Shown piece after piece: positions 21,131 to 31,160 of a DNA stretch of 64,000 nt; the first letter of the stretch is position 1, and each line of letters starts with the position of its first letter. The position numbers and the translations under genes are program-made. The notes beneath the pieces are model-generated. The model ran no database searches. It was given only the letters and a program-made list of their open reading frames with translations, and was not told the origin of the DNA. The stretch is from Rhizophagus prolifer (lineage: Eukaryota > Glomeromycota > Glomeromycetes > Glomerales > Glomeraceae), in NCBI GenBank assembly GCA_019425655.1, contig NQWY01000005.1:1-64000 (forward strand), read 5' to 3'.

Positions 21131-22234
21131 ATGTCTAATGCCAATCGTTATACTGGTCTTGTAGATCGTTATCGTGACCGTTTGCCAGTTTCGGCAACTA
21201 CTCGTGCTATCTCTTTGGGTGAGGGCAACACCCCACTCATTAAACTTGAGAATATTCCACGTATTATTGGCAAAGATGTTGAAATTTATGTGAAATATGA
21301 GGGTTTAAACCCGACTGGTTCATTTAAAGACCGTGGTATGACCATGGCTGTAACCAAAGCGGTTGAAGAAGGCTCTAAAGCGATTATCTGTGCATCTACT
21401 GGTAACAGTATCAAAGCATTTGTTTTGATTCCAGAAGGCAAAATTGCGATGGGTAAAATGGCGCAAGCGATGATGTATGGTGCGATCACTATGCAAATTC
21501 GTGGTAACTTCGATGATGGTATGCGTCTTGTAAAAGAAGTGGCTGATCAAGCACCTGTAACGATTGTAAACTCAATCAACCCTTACCGTTTGCAAGGTCA
21601 AAAAACCATTGCTTATGAAATCGTTGAAGCTTTAGGCCGTGCACCTGACTATCACTGCTTGCCAGTAGGTAACGCAGGTAACATCACAGCTCACTGGATG
21701 GGTTATACAGAAGCTGTAGCAAACCAACCTGCTGATCAGTTCGAACAAGTTGTTTACGATGCTGCGACTGATCAATTCACTGGCCCTAAACCAGAAGGCT
21801 TACCAACAATGGTAGGTTACCAAGCTTCTGGTGCAGCTCCATTCTTACGTGGTGCTCCAGTTGAAAGCCCTGAAACAGTTGCAACTGCAATCCGTATTGG
21901 TAACCCACAAAGCTGGAACCATGCAAAAGCTGTAGTACGTGACTCTAAAGGCTGGTTTGATGAACTTCAAGACAGCGAGATTTTAGAAGCTCAACGCTTA
22001 CTTTCTATGTATGAAGGTGTATTCGTTGAGCCAGCGTCTGCTGCTTCTATCGGTGGTGCGATCCGTGACATTAAAGCGGGGAAAATTGCTGAAGGTTCTG
22101 TCATCGTATGTACAGTAACTGGTAATGGCTTGAAAGATCCTGACACTGCAATCAAACAATGTGCTGATGCAGTAATGTTGTCAATTGATGCAACAATGGA
22201 CCAAGTAAAAGATTCGATTTTATCTAATATGTAA
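21131..22234 (+). CDS. thrC: threonine synthase, with an apparent internal loss of about 12 residues
   Basis: PLP enzyme making threonine from O-phosphohomoserine. The PLP lysine is in SFKDRG (about residue 66) and the phosphate loop in GNAGNITAHW. At residues 90-95 the sequence reads STGNSIKAF where this enzyme class has STGNTSA followed by an Ala-rich helix (AAYAARAG type) and then KAFVLIP. About 12 residues appear missing in frame (36 bp, junction about 21406), giving 367 residues against about 379 expected. The lost part borders the PLP-binding Asn and would probably impair the enzyme. Other regions are normal. Operon with hom. Confidence 0.9.
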   Translation: MSNANRYTGLVDRYRDRLPVSATTRAISLGEGNTPLIKLENIPRIIGKDVEIYVKYEGLNPTGSFKDRGMTMAVTKAVEEGSKAIICASTGNSIKAFVLIPEGKIAMGKMAQAMMYGAITMQIRGNFDDGMRLVKEVADQAPVTIVNSINPYRLQGQKTIAYEIVEALGRAPDYHCLPVGNAGNITAHWMGYTEAVANQPADQFEQVVYDAATDQFTGPKPEGLPTMVGYQASGAAPFLRGAPVESPETVATAIRIGNPQSWNHAKAVVRDSKGWFDELQDSEILEAQRLLSMYEGVFVEPASAASIGGAIRDIKAGKIAEGSVIVCTVTGNGLKDPDTAIKQCADAVMLSIDATMDQVKDSILSNM

Positions 22235-22252
22235 GATCTGAGTTTTTATAAG

Positions 22253-22281
22253 AAACGGCTGTTTAATACAGCCGTTTTTTT
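22253..22281 (+). terminator. terminator of hom-thrC
   Basis: AAACGGCTGT / ACAGCCGTTT stem with a T-tract 19 bases after the thrC stop. Confidence 0.9.
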
Positions 22282-22300
22282 ATGCTTTTTTAAAAGCCAT

Positions 22301-22330
22301 AAAAAACGCTTCTTAAAAGAAGCGTTTTTA
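22301..22330 (-). terminator. terminator of pbpG
   Basis: AAAAACGCTTCTT / AAGAAGCGTTTTT dyad directly beyond the pbpG stop on the minus strand; it can act in both directions. Confidence 0.85.
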
Positions 22331-22341
22331 AAATATTCAAC

Positions 22342-23388
22342 TTAAATACGTTTTGGCAAATTACTCAACCAACCCAATAAGTTAGTTGCATCGTTATTAC
22401 GTGCCTGTGTACTTGGCTCACCAAGCAATACAATCACTGCTGGACGTGAGTTTACAGTCGTATGCATCACGACACAGCGACCTGCTTCATTGATATAACC
22501 AGTTTTAGACAAGTTGATATTCCAACCACCATTACGCACTAGCGCATTAGTATTGTTAGATTTCAACACGCGATAACCCAAGTTAAAATCATAAGTCGGT
22601 GTAGTTGAGAATTGACGGATCAAGCCATACTGAGATGCTGTACTCGCCAAAATTCCTAAATCACGTGCAGAAGAGACATTGCGTGGGTCTAAACCAGTTG
22701 ATTCATAATAATGAGTTGCACTCATACCCAAAGAACGTGCTTTAGCATTCATCGCTGCTACGAATGCAGGACGACCACCCGGATAAGTACGCGCTAAAGC
22801 TGCTGCCGCTGGGTTTTCAGATTTCATTAAAGCAAACAGAAGAACTTCTGCACGGTTCATCTTGTCGCCAACACGTAAGGTTGAGCTTGAGTTTTTACCA
22901 TTTGCACCAGCAAAATCAATTTGCTCAAGTGTAATTTCTTCTGACATGTTTAAACGCGCATCTGCCGTTACAACTGCTGTCATTAATTTGGTAATAGACG
23001 CAATCGGTACCGATGCATTGGTATTTTTACTATAAAGAACCTCACCTGTTTGCGCATCCATGACAAGTGCAGCACGTGCACTTACACTCGGCTGGGCATT
23101 AAAACCCCCAGTATCGCGAATTGGAGCAACTCTAGGTGTAGAGCTAATAACTTTCGGTGCATTACTGCCACGCAAAGTTGTAGTTACAGATGTTGAACCT
23201 TGCGGAGTTGGTTCATCATCTTCATCATTTAAAAGTTGACTAGCATCCGCTGCCGACCAATTTAAACTTGCAGTACCAGTACTCCCTGAGGACGGGTTAT
23301 TGACGAGTTCTGCAAAGCTTGTTGAACTCAAACTAAGCAAAATAGACATGCTTAGCACATGCATTAAAGACTTTTTAGAATTTTTCAC
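22342..23388 (-). CDS. pbpG: D-alanyl-D-alanine endopeptidase, PBP7/8 type
   Basis: Low-molecular-weight penicillin-binding protein acting in the periplasm on peptidoglycan cross-links. 348 residues: signal peptide (cut after TSFA, about 26), a disordered Ser/Thr/Asp-rich segment (about 27-100), then a peptidase S11 domain with SITK (about 130-133), the SxN motif as SEN in LMKSENPAA, and KTG in LSKTGYINEAG (about 293). PbpG has been described as a survival and virulence factor in A. baumannii. The gene ends convergent with thrC. Confidence 0.93.
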   Translation of the reverse strand: MKNSKKSLMHVLSMSILLSLSSTSFAELVNNPSSGSTGTASLNWSAADASQLLNDEDDEPTPQGSTSVTTTLRGSNAPKVISSTPRVAPIRDTGGFNAQPSVSARAALVMDAQTGEVLYSKNTNASVPIASITKLMTAVVTADARLNMSEEITLEQIDFAGANGKNSSSTLRVGDKMNRAEVLLFALMKSENPAAAALARTYPGGRPAFVAAMNAKARSLGMSATHYYESTGLDPRNVSSARDLGILASTASQYGLIRQFSTTPTYDFNLGYRVLKSNNTNALVRNGGWNINLSKTGYINEAGRCVVMHTTVNSRPAVIVLLGEPSTQARNNDATNLLGWLSNLPKRI

Positions 23389-23599
23389 GGCACAATACTC
23401 GACTCAGGGTGACACACATTTGCGCTTACTATCATTATGCCTTACATTTGAGATATAAGGTATAAAGGTTTACCGACACAATTGTGCACAACTATTCGCT
23501 CACTATAGAAGAATAGGATTGCTAATTTTGTCATTCCATTGCAAGCTTATTTTGCTTTATGTAACAAAAAACTTGTTTTTTGAAAGAAAGGAGGTCTTC

Positions 23600-24235
23600 T
23601 TGATTACAGTTTTAGTTGTCGATGACCATGAACTGGTACGTACGGGTATTTGCCGTATGTTAGAAGATCATGCAGATGTTGAGGTAATTGGACAAGCCGA
23701 ATCTGGGGAAGAAGCAATTGCTATCGTTCGCCAACAACATCCGCAAGTCGTACTACTTGATGTCAACATGCCGGGCATCGGTGGCGTAGAAACAACTCGT
23801 CGTTTATTACAAACAGCTCCAGAGACGAAAGTCATTGCTGTGAGCGGCCTTGCCGAAGAACCCTACCCGTCTTTATTGCTAAAAGCCGGTGCAAAAGGTT
23901 ATATCACCAAGGGTGCACCAATTGCCGAGATGGTTCGTGCAATTAACAAAGTGATGCAAGGTGGTAAATATTTTAGTGCTGATATTGCCGAACAACTAGC
24001 AAGCTCATATTTATCCGACACCCAACAATCCCCTTTTGATTCGTTATCAGAACGTGAAATGCAAGTTGCCATGATGGTTGTCAACTGTATTAGCGCACAA
24101 GAAATTGCCGATAAACTTTTTGTGAGCGTGAAAACTGTAAATACTTACCGTTATCGTATTTTTGAAAAGTTAGCAATTGATAGCGATGTAAAACTTACAC
24201 ATCTTGCGATTCGCTACGGTCTGATTAAACCATAA
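23600..24235 (+). CDS. gacA: GacA/UvrY-type response regulator
   Basis: NarL/FixJ-family regulator of 211 residues with a REC domain (VDDHE acidic pair, phospho-acceptor Asp about 53 in LLDVNMPG, KAGAKGYITK) and a C-terminal LuxR-type HTH (SEREMQVAMMVV...ISAQEIADKLFVSVKTVNTYRYRIFEKL). The start is almost certainly TTG 23600, 4 bases after a perfect AAGGAGG; a longer frame from 23519 adds 27 non-family hydrophobic residues. From memory, the A. baumannii GacA orthologue lies at this locus with its sensor GacS elsewhere. pilS begins 10 bases later, so the three regulators may share transcripts. Confidence 0.88.
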   Translation: MITVLVVDDHELVRTGICRMLEDHADVEVIGQAESGEEAIAIVRQQHPQVVLLDVNMPGIGGVETTRRLLQTAPETKVIAVSGLAEEPYPSLLLKAGAKGYITKGAPIAEMVRAINKVMQGGKYFSADIAEQLASSYLSDTQQSPFDSLSEREMQVAMMVVNCISAQEIADKLFVSVKTVNTYRYRIFEKLAIDSDVKLTHLAIRYGLIKP

Positions 24236-24245
24236 CCAGACTTAC

Positions 24246-25814
24246 ATGCACTCTCCTTTAAATTCATCCCTGTCCCATACGATTTTTCGTTTGGGCACTT
24301 GGTATGGTTTATACCGTCTTATTATTGCGGTTAGCCTGACTATTATTTTGGTTTCAACCAATGCTCAAACTGACAATAGTTTGCAGCAACCATCTTTATA
24401 TTTTTACACCCTACTAGGCTACTCAATTGTCAGCCTTGTTCAATTGTTAGGCTTTAAATTTATCGCAGCTCAGGCAACACGCCAGCTTGCCTTATTTTTT
24501 ATTGTCGATGTTATTTGTTTGAGTTTACTGACTTTTTCTGTTGGTGAACCAAATTTACAGCTTAGTCTACTTTATGTAATTGCAATCTTTACCTCGGCAA
24601 TTTTGCTCAGCGCAAGAATGTCTTTAATCATTACCTTGCTTGCGATCATTGCAGTTATTTACCAACGCTTCGTGGGTAGTTTGTTCGACTACAACAATCT
24701 AAACACGATTGGGAATAGTGCCTTACTCGCTTTCTTATTTTTTGTCGTTCATGGTATTGGTCAAATTGCAGTTCAGCGCTTTAAATTACTTGAAGCTTTG
24801 ACCTTTCACCAGTCAGTTGAACTTTATCAACTTCAAAATATTAACCGTTATATTTTAGAACAAATTGAAGAAGGCTATTTAGTCTTAGATGAAGACTACA
24901 ACATTGTGCTCAGCAATCCAGCTGCTTGCTCACTACTCGGTATTCCACCCCAATTTGCCAACGAAAAATATCCTTTAGCCAAGTGGCATACCGACTTATA
25001 TGAGATTCTTAAGTTTGGTGACTTACAAGAAGGTGACCGATTTATTTTTGAGTCCCGCCTATCGACTTATTCCATTAATATTAAAGTGCAGCACCTTTTG
25101 GTCCCACAACAAGCACTGACACTGCTCATTTTACAAGATGCCCAGCAAATTAATCAGCAAGCACAACAGCTCAAACTTGCTGCTTTAGGACAACTTTCAG
25201 CAAGTATTGCACATGAAATCCGCAACCCTTTGGCTGCAATTGTACAAGCAAATGAGCTACTTAAAGATAGCGACCCAGAACAACAAAATACTTTGCAACA
25301 TATGATTGGTAAACAAGCCAAACGTATTGACAGTATTGTTCAAGATACTTTGGGGCTTGCACGTAGTGAAAGAACTCATCCTATTCAGATTGACTTAAGT
25401 CATTTTATAACAAGTTTATTCGAAGAAGATTTATCAGACGTTAAGCACTCTATCAGACTCGAAATATCTGATAATTATCTAAAATTTTTATTTGACGAAA
25501 AACAATTACGACAAGTTATGATCAATTTGGTGCGAAATGCTTTACGGCATAATGCACCTGATTCACCTGATGTCACGATCAATATTCATTCACAAGCAAA
25601 TAAAATTTATATTGATGTGATCGATTACGGTGAAGGTGTCTCAAAACGTGATATATCTCAACTATTTAAACCATTTTTTAGTACCGAAATTAATGGAACT
25701 GGTTTAGGATTATACTTGTCTCATAGTTTCTGTGAGGCAAACCATGCAAAGCTCACTTATGTAGAGCAAAAACAAGGGGCATGCTTCAGAATAGAGTGCC
25801 CAATAATATATTGA
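24246..25814 (+). CDS. pilS: type IV pilus sensor histidine kinase PilS
   Basis: Membrane kinase of 522 residues controlling pilin transcription with PilR. About six N-terminal membrane segments (16-180), a PAS-like domain (about 200-300, 'EEGYLVLDEDYNIVLSNPAA'), the H-box SIAHEIRNPLAAI (His about 324), N-box NLVRNALRHN (about 428) and G-box GTGLGLYL. This layout is that of Pseudomonas PilS. It lies 10 bases after gacA and 23 before pilR. Confidence 0.93.
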   Translation: MHSPLNSSLSHTIFRLGTWYGLYRLIIAVSLTIILVSTNAQTDNSLQQPSLYFYTLLGYSIVSLVQLLGFKFIAAQATRQLALFFIVDVICLSLLTFSVGEPNLQLSLLYVIAIFTSAILLSARMSLIITLLAIIAVIYQRFVGSLFDYNNLNTIGNSALLAFLFFVVHGIGQIAVQRFKLLEALTFHQSVELYQLQNINRYILEQIEEGYLVLDEDYNIVLSNPAACSLLGIPPQFANEKYPLAKWHTDLYEILKFGDLQEGDRFIFESRLSTYSINIKVQHLLVPQQALTLLILQDAQQINQQAQQLKLAALGQLSASIAHEIRNPLAAIVQANELLKDSDPEQQNTLQHMIGKQAKRIDSIVQDTLGLARSERTHPIQIDLSHFITSLFEEDLSDVKHSIRLEISDNYLKFLFDEKQLRQVMINLVRNALRHNAPDSPDVTINIHSQANKIYIDVIDYGEGVSKRDISQLFKPFFSTEINGTGLGLYLSHSFCEANHAKLTYVEQKQGACFRIECPIIY

Positions 25815-25837
25815 TTTTTTATTAGGTTTTTGGGGAA

Positions 25838-27213
25838 ATGGCAGAACAGCAACCACTGGTTTTGCTTGTAGACGATGAAGAAGATTTGTGCCTTTTAATG
25901 CAAATGACACTTGCACGAATGGGGATTAAAACACATCTTGCTTATCGGGTTGAACAGGCCAAACAACTCTTCACTCAGTTTCATTACGACGCATGCTTAA
26001 CCGATTTAAATCTACCTGATGGTAGCGGGTTAGACTTAGTCAAACATGTCTCTCAAAACTACCCCAACACCCTGCATTAAAAGCAGGTGCTTTTGATTTT
26101 GTGAATAAACCTATTAACCAAGTCCATCTAGATCAGTTATTGCAAAAGGCGCTCAATCGGCAACAAACAGATCAAGATTTTGCAGAAACGGCGCTAGAAA
26201 ATAAATTATTAATCGGCCGTTCTCTACCCATTCAACAATTACGCATTGCAATTAAAAAAATTGCTCGCTCTCAAGCACCTGTATTTGTTACGGGTGAGTC
26301 AGGAACAGGTAAAGAAGTAGTTGCCAACCTAGTTCATCGGTTGAGTAACCGTAGTGAAGGTCCTTTTATTGCAATTAACTGCGGCGCCATTCCAACTGAA
26401 CTCATGGAAAGTGAGCTGTTTGGACATAAAAAAGGCAGTTTTACTGGGGCAACTCAAGATAAACAGGGTCTGATTTTATCGGCTCACGGCGGTAGTTTAT
26501 TTTTAGATGAAATTGCCGAATTACCACTCAGTATGCAAGTCAAACTACTGCGTGCGGTACAGGAAAAAAAGATCCGTCCTCTCGGTTCCGATCAGGAAAT
26601 TGATGTTGATTTCCGTGTCATTAGTGCGAGTCATCAAGACTTGGATTTATTGGTTAGACAAGGCAAATTCCGTCAGGATTTATTCTTCCGTATCCATGTT
26701 ATGGACTTGATGTTACCACCGCTACGAGAACGTGGCGAAGATGTCCTTTTACTTGCAAATCACTTTATTCAGAAAATTTGTATGGAGTGGGAAACACCAC
26801 CCAAACAATTAAGCGACGCAGCCGAGACTTATCTCTTACAGCAACACTTTCCTGGCAATGTTCGCGAATTAAGAAACATGATTGAGCGAGCAATCACCCT
26901 AAGTGACGATGCTCAAATTGATGTACCACACTTACATCCAGCGCCATTAAGAGCAAATATCTCTAGCTCAGTACCATTGGTATCTCAGACTATACAAAAT
27001 AACGTGACAACGCCTCAAGTTGTAAAAAAATTGCCAACTGAAGGATTGGAGCGTTATTTAGAGAACATTGAAAAAGATATTCTGCTCAATGCACTCAATA
27101 TGACCCATTGGAACAGAACTTTAGCAGCAAAAAAACTAGGAATGACGTTTCGTTCTTTACGTTATCGTTTGAAAAAATTTGGCTTAGACACCGAGGCTGA
27201 ACAGGAAGTATAA
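25838..27213 (+). pseudogene. pilR: sigma-54 response regulator PilR, broken by an internal deletion/frameshift
   Basis: NtrC-family activator of pilin genes with sigma-54. The first frame (25838-26080) is a REC domain up to NYPNT; the second (to 27213) resumes at ALKAGAFDFVNKP and carries the AAA+ domain (Walker A GESGTGKE, the sigma-54 contact loop as GSFTGA, FRIHVMDLMLPPLRERGEDV) and a Fis-type HTH (TLAAKKLGMTFRSLRYRLKKFG). Between them (about 26070-26076) roughly 14 residues of the receiver, including the conserved Thr/Ser switch position, are missing and the frame changes: a loss near 43 bp. As read, only a truncated REC protein or an internally initiated AAA+ protein could be made. Confidence 0.9.
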
Positions 27214-27216
27214 AGC

Positions 27217-28401
27217 TTACTTCCTTTTTAGAAGTAAATCGGCAACACGCTCCAAATAAACATCTTCTTTCATTTCTGGCGGTAAGGGATAGGTCTGATT
27301 AGGTTGAATACCCTGCCCTTCAATCATATTACCATTCGGTGTGTAGTAGTGTGAGACCGTCATTTGCAAGGCTGCCCCACTAGGCAGAGGGAAAAGCTTT
27401 TGTACAACGCCTTTTCCATAACTTTTTTCGCCAATAACCCAAGCACGCTGATGCTCTTTCATTGCTGCAGTAAAAACTTCTGCTGCTGAAGCAGATCGGT
27501 GATTAATTAAAATACCGACCTTTATATTTTGAAAATCATTGCCCGGTAAAGCCTGAAATTGCTGATTACCTTCTGAACGACTTTTTGTAGAAACAATAAT
27601 GCCATGATTTAAAAATAAATCGGCTGACTCAACAGCAGCAGATAGCAACCCGCCTGGGTTATTTCGTAAATCAATTAATACCGCTTTTAAACGCGAAGAA
27701 CTATTTTCTTCAATCAAACGCTTAATTTCATTAGCAGTATCTTGCTGGAACACTCTAATTTTTAGTACCAATACCTGATTGTGTAACATGACAGGTTCGA
27801 TGTCAGTTTCAATCTTTTTATTACGGACTAAACTGATTGGAGTATTTGACTCCTCGGTCTGTACTTGAAGTGTTGATCCTATTGAACCATACAGCAAACC
27901 GGATATTTGATCTTGCGTCAGGTTCTTAAGTTCTTGATTATCAATTTTTAAAATTGTCTGGCCATTTCTTAAGCCTAGTTTATATGAATCTGAACCTGTC
28001 TTAAGGTCGCGAATCATCCATTTATGAATATGTGCTTCTGGACTTAATGCAAAATCAACCGAGGCTAGATCACCTTCGGTATATTGAATGAGTTGACGGT
28101 ATTCTTCAGGAGACAAATAGCGTGAATAACGATCTAAACCGCTGACTAATCCTTTAATTGCTTGTAAAAATAAAGCATCGTCCGACTTTTCATCGACATA
28201 GTTATCCCGAACAATCCCATAAATTTGTACAAACTGCTGGATCGACTCAATAGGGACTTCTGCATAACTTTCTTCTGATTCTGCCGGATCAGCATGCTGC
28301 GGCGATAATTTTTCTTTTACAACAGGAGCAGCAATAGCGAGGTAGCTGCAACACATCAATACACTACCCAAAAAAGCTTTATATATTTTGTGTTGCAGCA
28401 T
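27217..28401 (-). CDS. carboxy-terminal processing protease (S41 family)
   Basis: Periplasmic serine protease of the CTP family, 394 residues: signal peptide (cut after IAIAA-like, about 25), an N-terminal domain, a PDZ domain (about 110-195) and the S41 catalytic core with Ser in NHRSASAAEVF (about 302) and Lys in GEKSYGKGVVQ (about 327). Compared with E. coli Prc it is short, like CtpA. It lies 15 bases downstream of gpmI on the same strand and converges with pilR with only 3 bases between the stops. A ctp gene next to gpmI is a common proteobacterial pairing (gpmI-envC-ctpA without envC here). Confidence 0.92.
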   Translation of the reverse strand: MLQHKIYKAFLGSVLMCCSYLAIAAPVVKEKLSPQHADPAESEESYAEVPIESIQQFVQIYGIVRDNYVDEKSDDALFLQAIKGLVSGLDRYSRYLSPEEYRQLIQYTEGDLASVDFALSPEAHIHKWMIRDLKTGSDSYKLGLRNGQTILKIDNQELKNLTQDQISGLLYGSIGSTLQVQTEESNTPISLVRNKKIETDIEPVMLHNQVLVLKIRVFQQDTANEIKRLIEENSSSRLKAVLIDLRNNPGGLLSAAVESADLFLNHGIIVSTKSRSEGNQQFQALPGNDFQNIKVGILINHRSASAAEVFTAAMKEHQRAWVIGEKSYGKGVVQKLFPLPSGAALQMTVSHYYTPNGNMIEGQGIQPNQTYPLPPEMKEDVYLERVADLLLKRK

Positions 28402-28416
28402 TTAGTCACCTATCGC

Positions 28417-29964
28417 TTATGCAGATAATGTAATCAGATTACGACCTTGCATTTCAGCAGGAACTGGAATCTGCATTAGATTAAGGATAGTCGGTGCAAC
28501 ATCTGCAAGTACACCACCTTCTGCAATTGTCGCTTGAGTTGGACCAACATAAATAAATGGTACAAGCTCTGTTGTATGTTGAGTATGAACCTGACCACTT
28601 TCATAGTCCTGCATTTGCTCGACATTACCATGGTCAGCAGTAATCAGCATGTGGCCTTTTTTCGCCATCACAGCTTCGTATACACGACCTAAACATGTAT
28701 CAACTGCTTCAACAGCTTTAACCGCAGCATCAAATACGCCTGTATGACCTACCATATCACCATTGGCAAAGTTCACAACCAATAAATCATACTCACCTGA
28801 GTTAATTGCCTTAACGAGCTCATCAGTTACTTCATAAGCACTCATTTCCGGCTTTAGGTCATATGTTGCAACGTTTGGTGATGGAATGAGAATACGCTTC
28901 TCACCTGGATATTCATCTTCACGACCACCACTAAAGAAGAACGTTACATGAGCATATTTTTCAGTTTCAGCAATACGTAATTGCGTTTTGCCAAGAGAAG
29001 ATAAATATTCACCAAGTGAGTTTTTCAACTCTTCAGGCATATATGCCACAGGCGCATCAATGCTGGCCTGATAACGCGTCAACATGACAAATTTAGAAAG
29101 GTTCGGCACAACTTTACGCTCAAAACCAGCGAAGTCTTTTTCAACAAACGCACGAGTAATTTCACGAGCACGGTCAGCACGGAAGTTCATGAAAACAACG
29201 CTATCGCCATCTTGAACTTTAGCCACATCACCAATACGAGTTGCTTTTACAAACTCGTCATTTTCATTTGCAGCATACGCAAGCTCTAAACCTTCTACTG
29301 CCGTTTGTGCAGTACGAAGTGCTTCACCTTCAGTCAATAAACGGTAAGCCTGTTCTACACGGTCCCAACGGTTGTCACGGTCCATTGCAAAATAGCGGCC
29401 AATCATAGTTGCTATACGACCTTGATCTGGATATTGAGCAAATAGAGCATCTAATTTTTCTAATGAAGGTTGAGCACTACGTGGAGGAGTATCACGACCA
29501 TCAAGGAATGCATGAAGATAAACTTTTGCACCACGTTTTAATGCAAGCTCACACATCGCCACAATATGATCTTCGTGTGAATGAACACCACCTTCTGAGA
29601 GCAAACCCATAATATGAACTGCGCCACCAGCAGCTTTGGCTTTTTCAACAGCGTCAATCAATACTTCATGTTTGAAAAAATCGCCAGTACGAATGTCTTT
29701 AGTAATACGGGTAAAATCTTGATACAACACACGGCCAGCACCAAGGTTCATATGGCCAACTTCAGAGTTCCCCATTTGTCCATCAGGCAAACCAACATCT
29801 TCACCAGAACCAGAAATGAGACTATTTGGATGCTTTGCTTTCATTGCAGTTAAATTCGGGGTTTTTGCTGCAAGAAAAGCATTATCTTCAATCGCTTCAC
29901 GGTGTCCAACACCATCCATAATGACCAGAACGTGAGGGATCTTGCCAGCAGTTGCATCCGTCAT
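28417..29964 (-). CDS. gpmI: 2,3-bisphosphoglycerate-independent phosphoglycerate mutase
   Basis: Interconverts 3- and 2-phosphoglycerate, manganese-dependent. 515 residues from ATG 29964 (the TTG two codons earlier is less likely). The alkaline-phosphatase superfamily features are visible: VIMDGVGH at the N-terminus, the nucleophile Ser in QMGNSEVGH (about 68), [23 protein letters not shown] and [10 protein letters not shown] with the paired metal ligands. Length is typical. Followed directly by the S41 protease gene. Confidence 0.97.
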   Translation of the reverse strand: MTDATAGKIPHVLVIMDGVGHREAIEDNAFLAAKTPNLTAMKAKHPNSLISGSGEDVGLPDGQMGNSEVGHMNLGAGRVLYQDFTRITKDIRTGDFFKHEVLIDAVEKAKAAGGAVHIMGLLSEGGVHSHEDHIVAMCELALKRGAKVYLHAFLDGRDTPPRSAQPSLEKLDALFAQYPDQGRIATMIGRYFAMDRDNRWDRVEQAYRLLTEGEALRTAQTAVEGLELAYAANENDEFVKATRIGDVAKVQDGDSVVFMNFRADRAREITRAFVEKDFAGFERKVVPNLSKFVMLTRYQASIDAPVAYMPEELKNSLGEYLSSLGKTQLRIAETEKYAHVTFFFSGGREDEYPGEKRILIPSPNVATYDLKPEMSAYEVTDELVKAINSGEYDLLVVNFANGDMVGHTGVFDAAVKAVEAVDTCLGRVYEAVMAKKGHMLITADHGNVEQMQDYESGQVHTQHTTELVPFIYVGPTQATIAEGGVLADVAPTILNLMQIPVPAEMQGRNLITLSA

Positions 29965-30089
29965 AATCAATTTCTCTTTTGTCTACAATTTCATCGCAAT
30001 ATCTTACCGAATTTTCGGTGAAGACTCTAATTTTTCCTATAGCTTTCACCAATGCCTATCATTGAGAAAGCCATTCATATTCTTTTGAA

Positions 30090-31160
30090 TTAACGGGCGC
30101 GGTAAAGTAAATAACTACCTGCACCGAATAGCAAAGCAATAGGTACAAGTACAAACCAAGCAGGTGAAGGTGCGTATACCAAACTTGCGTAACCCAAGAA
30201 ATCTTGTAAGTAATAAAAACCCAAACCAATAAAGAGTGCGATCACCAATCTGAAACCCATTGACTGTTGACGTAGTGGCCCAAAAATAAAAGAACAAGCG
30301 ACTAACACCAAGGTAATGAGAGAAAATGGAGAGGCAACTTTTTGCCAAAAAGCTAATTGGTAAGTTTTAGGGACTTGGCTATATTCATCCATATAACGCA
30401 TGAAGCTAACCAACTGACTTGGAGATAAGTCTTCAGGATCTAAAGTCACCATGTGTACGTATTTAGGTTGTAAAGCCAATCCTAAAGACTGCTGTTCATG
30501 ATTGTTTTGTATTGAATTACCATCTGTAAGAATGTCGGTCTGGCTAGCTTTCTGTAAAGACCATTGACCATCTTTGATAAACTTACCTTGCTCTGCATTA
30601 ATTAGAGATTGCAAACGGTAATCTTTGTCAAAGTCTACAACTTGAATGTCTCTTAAATTTCCTTGCGAGTTTGCATAGTCAATATAGATAAAACGCTGCC
30701 CTTCTCGTGACCAATAGCCTTTCACTTCACCTAAAGCAGCTGCTGAACGGTGACTTTTGACACTTTGCGCTTGCTCATTTGTATAGGGAACAACCCACTC
30801 ACTGAGTGCAAAAGATAAAATAATAAGCAGCAAAGCTGAGCGCATCACCCAACCTACAATACGCCACAAGCTAATACCAACTGAGCGCATCACAATCAGC
30901 TCGCTGTTGGATGCTAAAGCCCCTAATCCAATCACAGCCCCAATTAAGGCCGAAATAGGTAAAATCTCATATAGATAGCGAGGGGCACCCCATAACACAT
31001 AGATGAAAGCTTGCCATGCATTATAGTCAGGTTTTAACTCACCCAATTCACCCAAATAAGTAAACAAGACCTGCAAAACAGATAAAACAATGGTGGTACC
31101 AAACATTGCAAGCGCAGTGGTTTTCGTCACATATTTGGCGACTATTCGACGTGCTAACAT
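30090..31160 (-). CDS. lptG: LPS export ABC transporter permease LptG
   Basis: Inner membrane half of the LptB2FG extractor that moves LPS (lipooligosaccharide in Acinetobacter) to the LptA bridge. 356 residues with three N-terminal membrane helices, a periplasmic beta-jellyroll (about 125-265) and three C-terminal helices (YjgP/YjgQ fold). 'LARRIVAKYV' and 'NSELIVMRSVGISLWRI' are the coupling helix motifs. Its ATG overlaps the last base of lptF, so they are translated together. Confidence 0.95.
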   Translation of the reverse strand: MLARRIVAKYVTKTTALAMFGTTIVLSVLQVLFTYLGELGELKPDYNAWQAFIYVLWGAPRYLYEILPISALIGAVIGLGALASNSELIVMRSVGISLWRIVGWVMRSALLLIILSFALSEWVVPYTNEQAQSVKSHRSAAALGEVKGYWSREGQRFIYIDYANSQGNLRDIQVVDFDKDYRLQSLINAEQGKFIKDGQWSLQKASQTDILTDGNSIQNNHEQQSLGLALQPKYVHMVTLDPEDLSPSQLVSFMRYMDEYSQVPKTYQLAFWQKVASPFSLITLVLVACSFIFGPLRQQSMGFRLVIALFIGLGFYYLQDFLGYASLVYAPSPAWFVLVPIALLFGAGSYLLYRAR

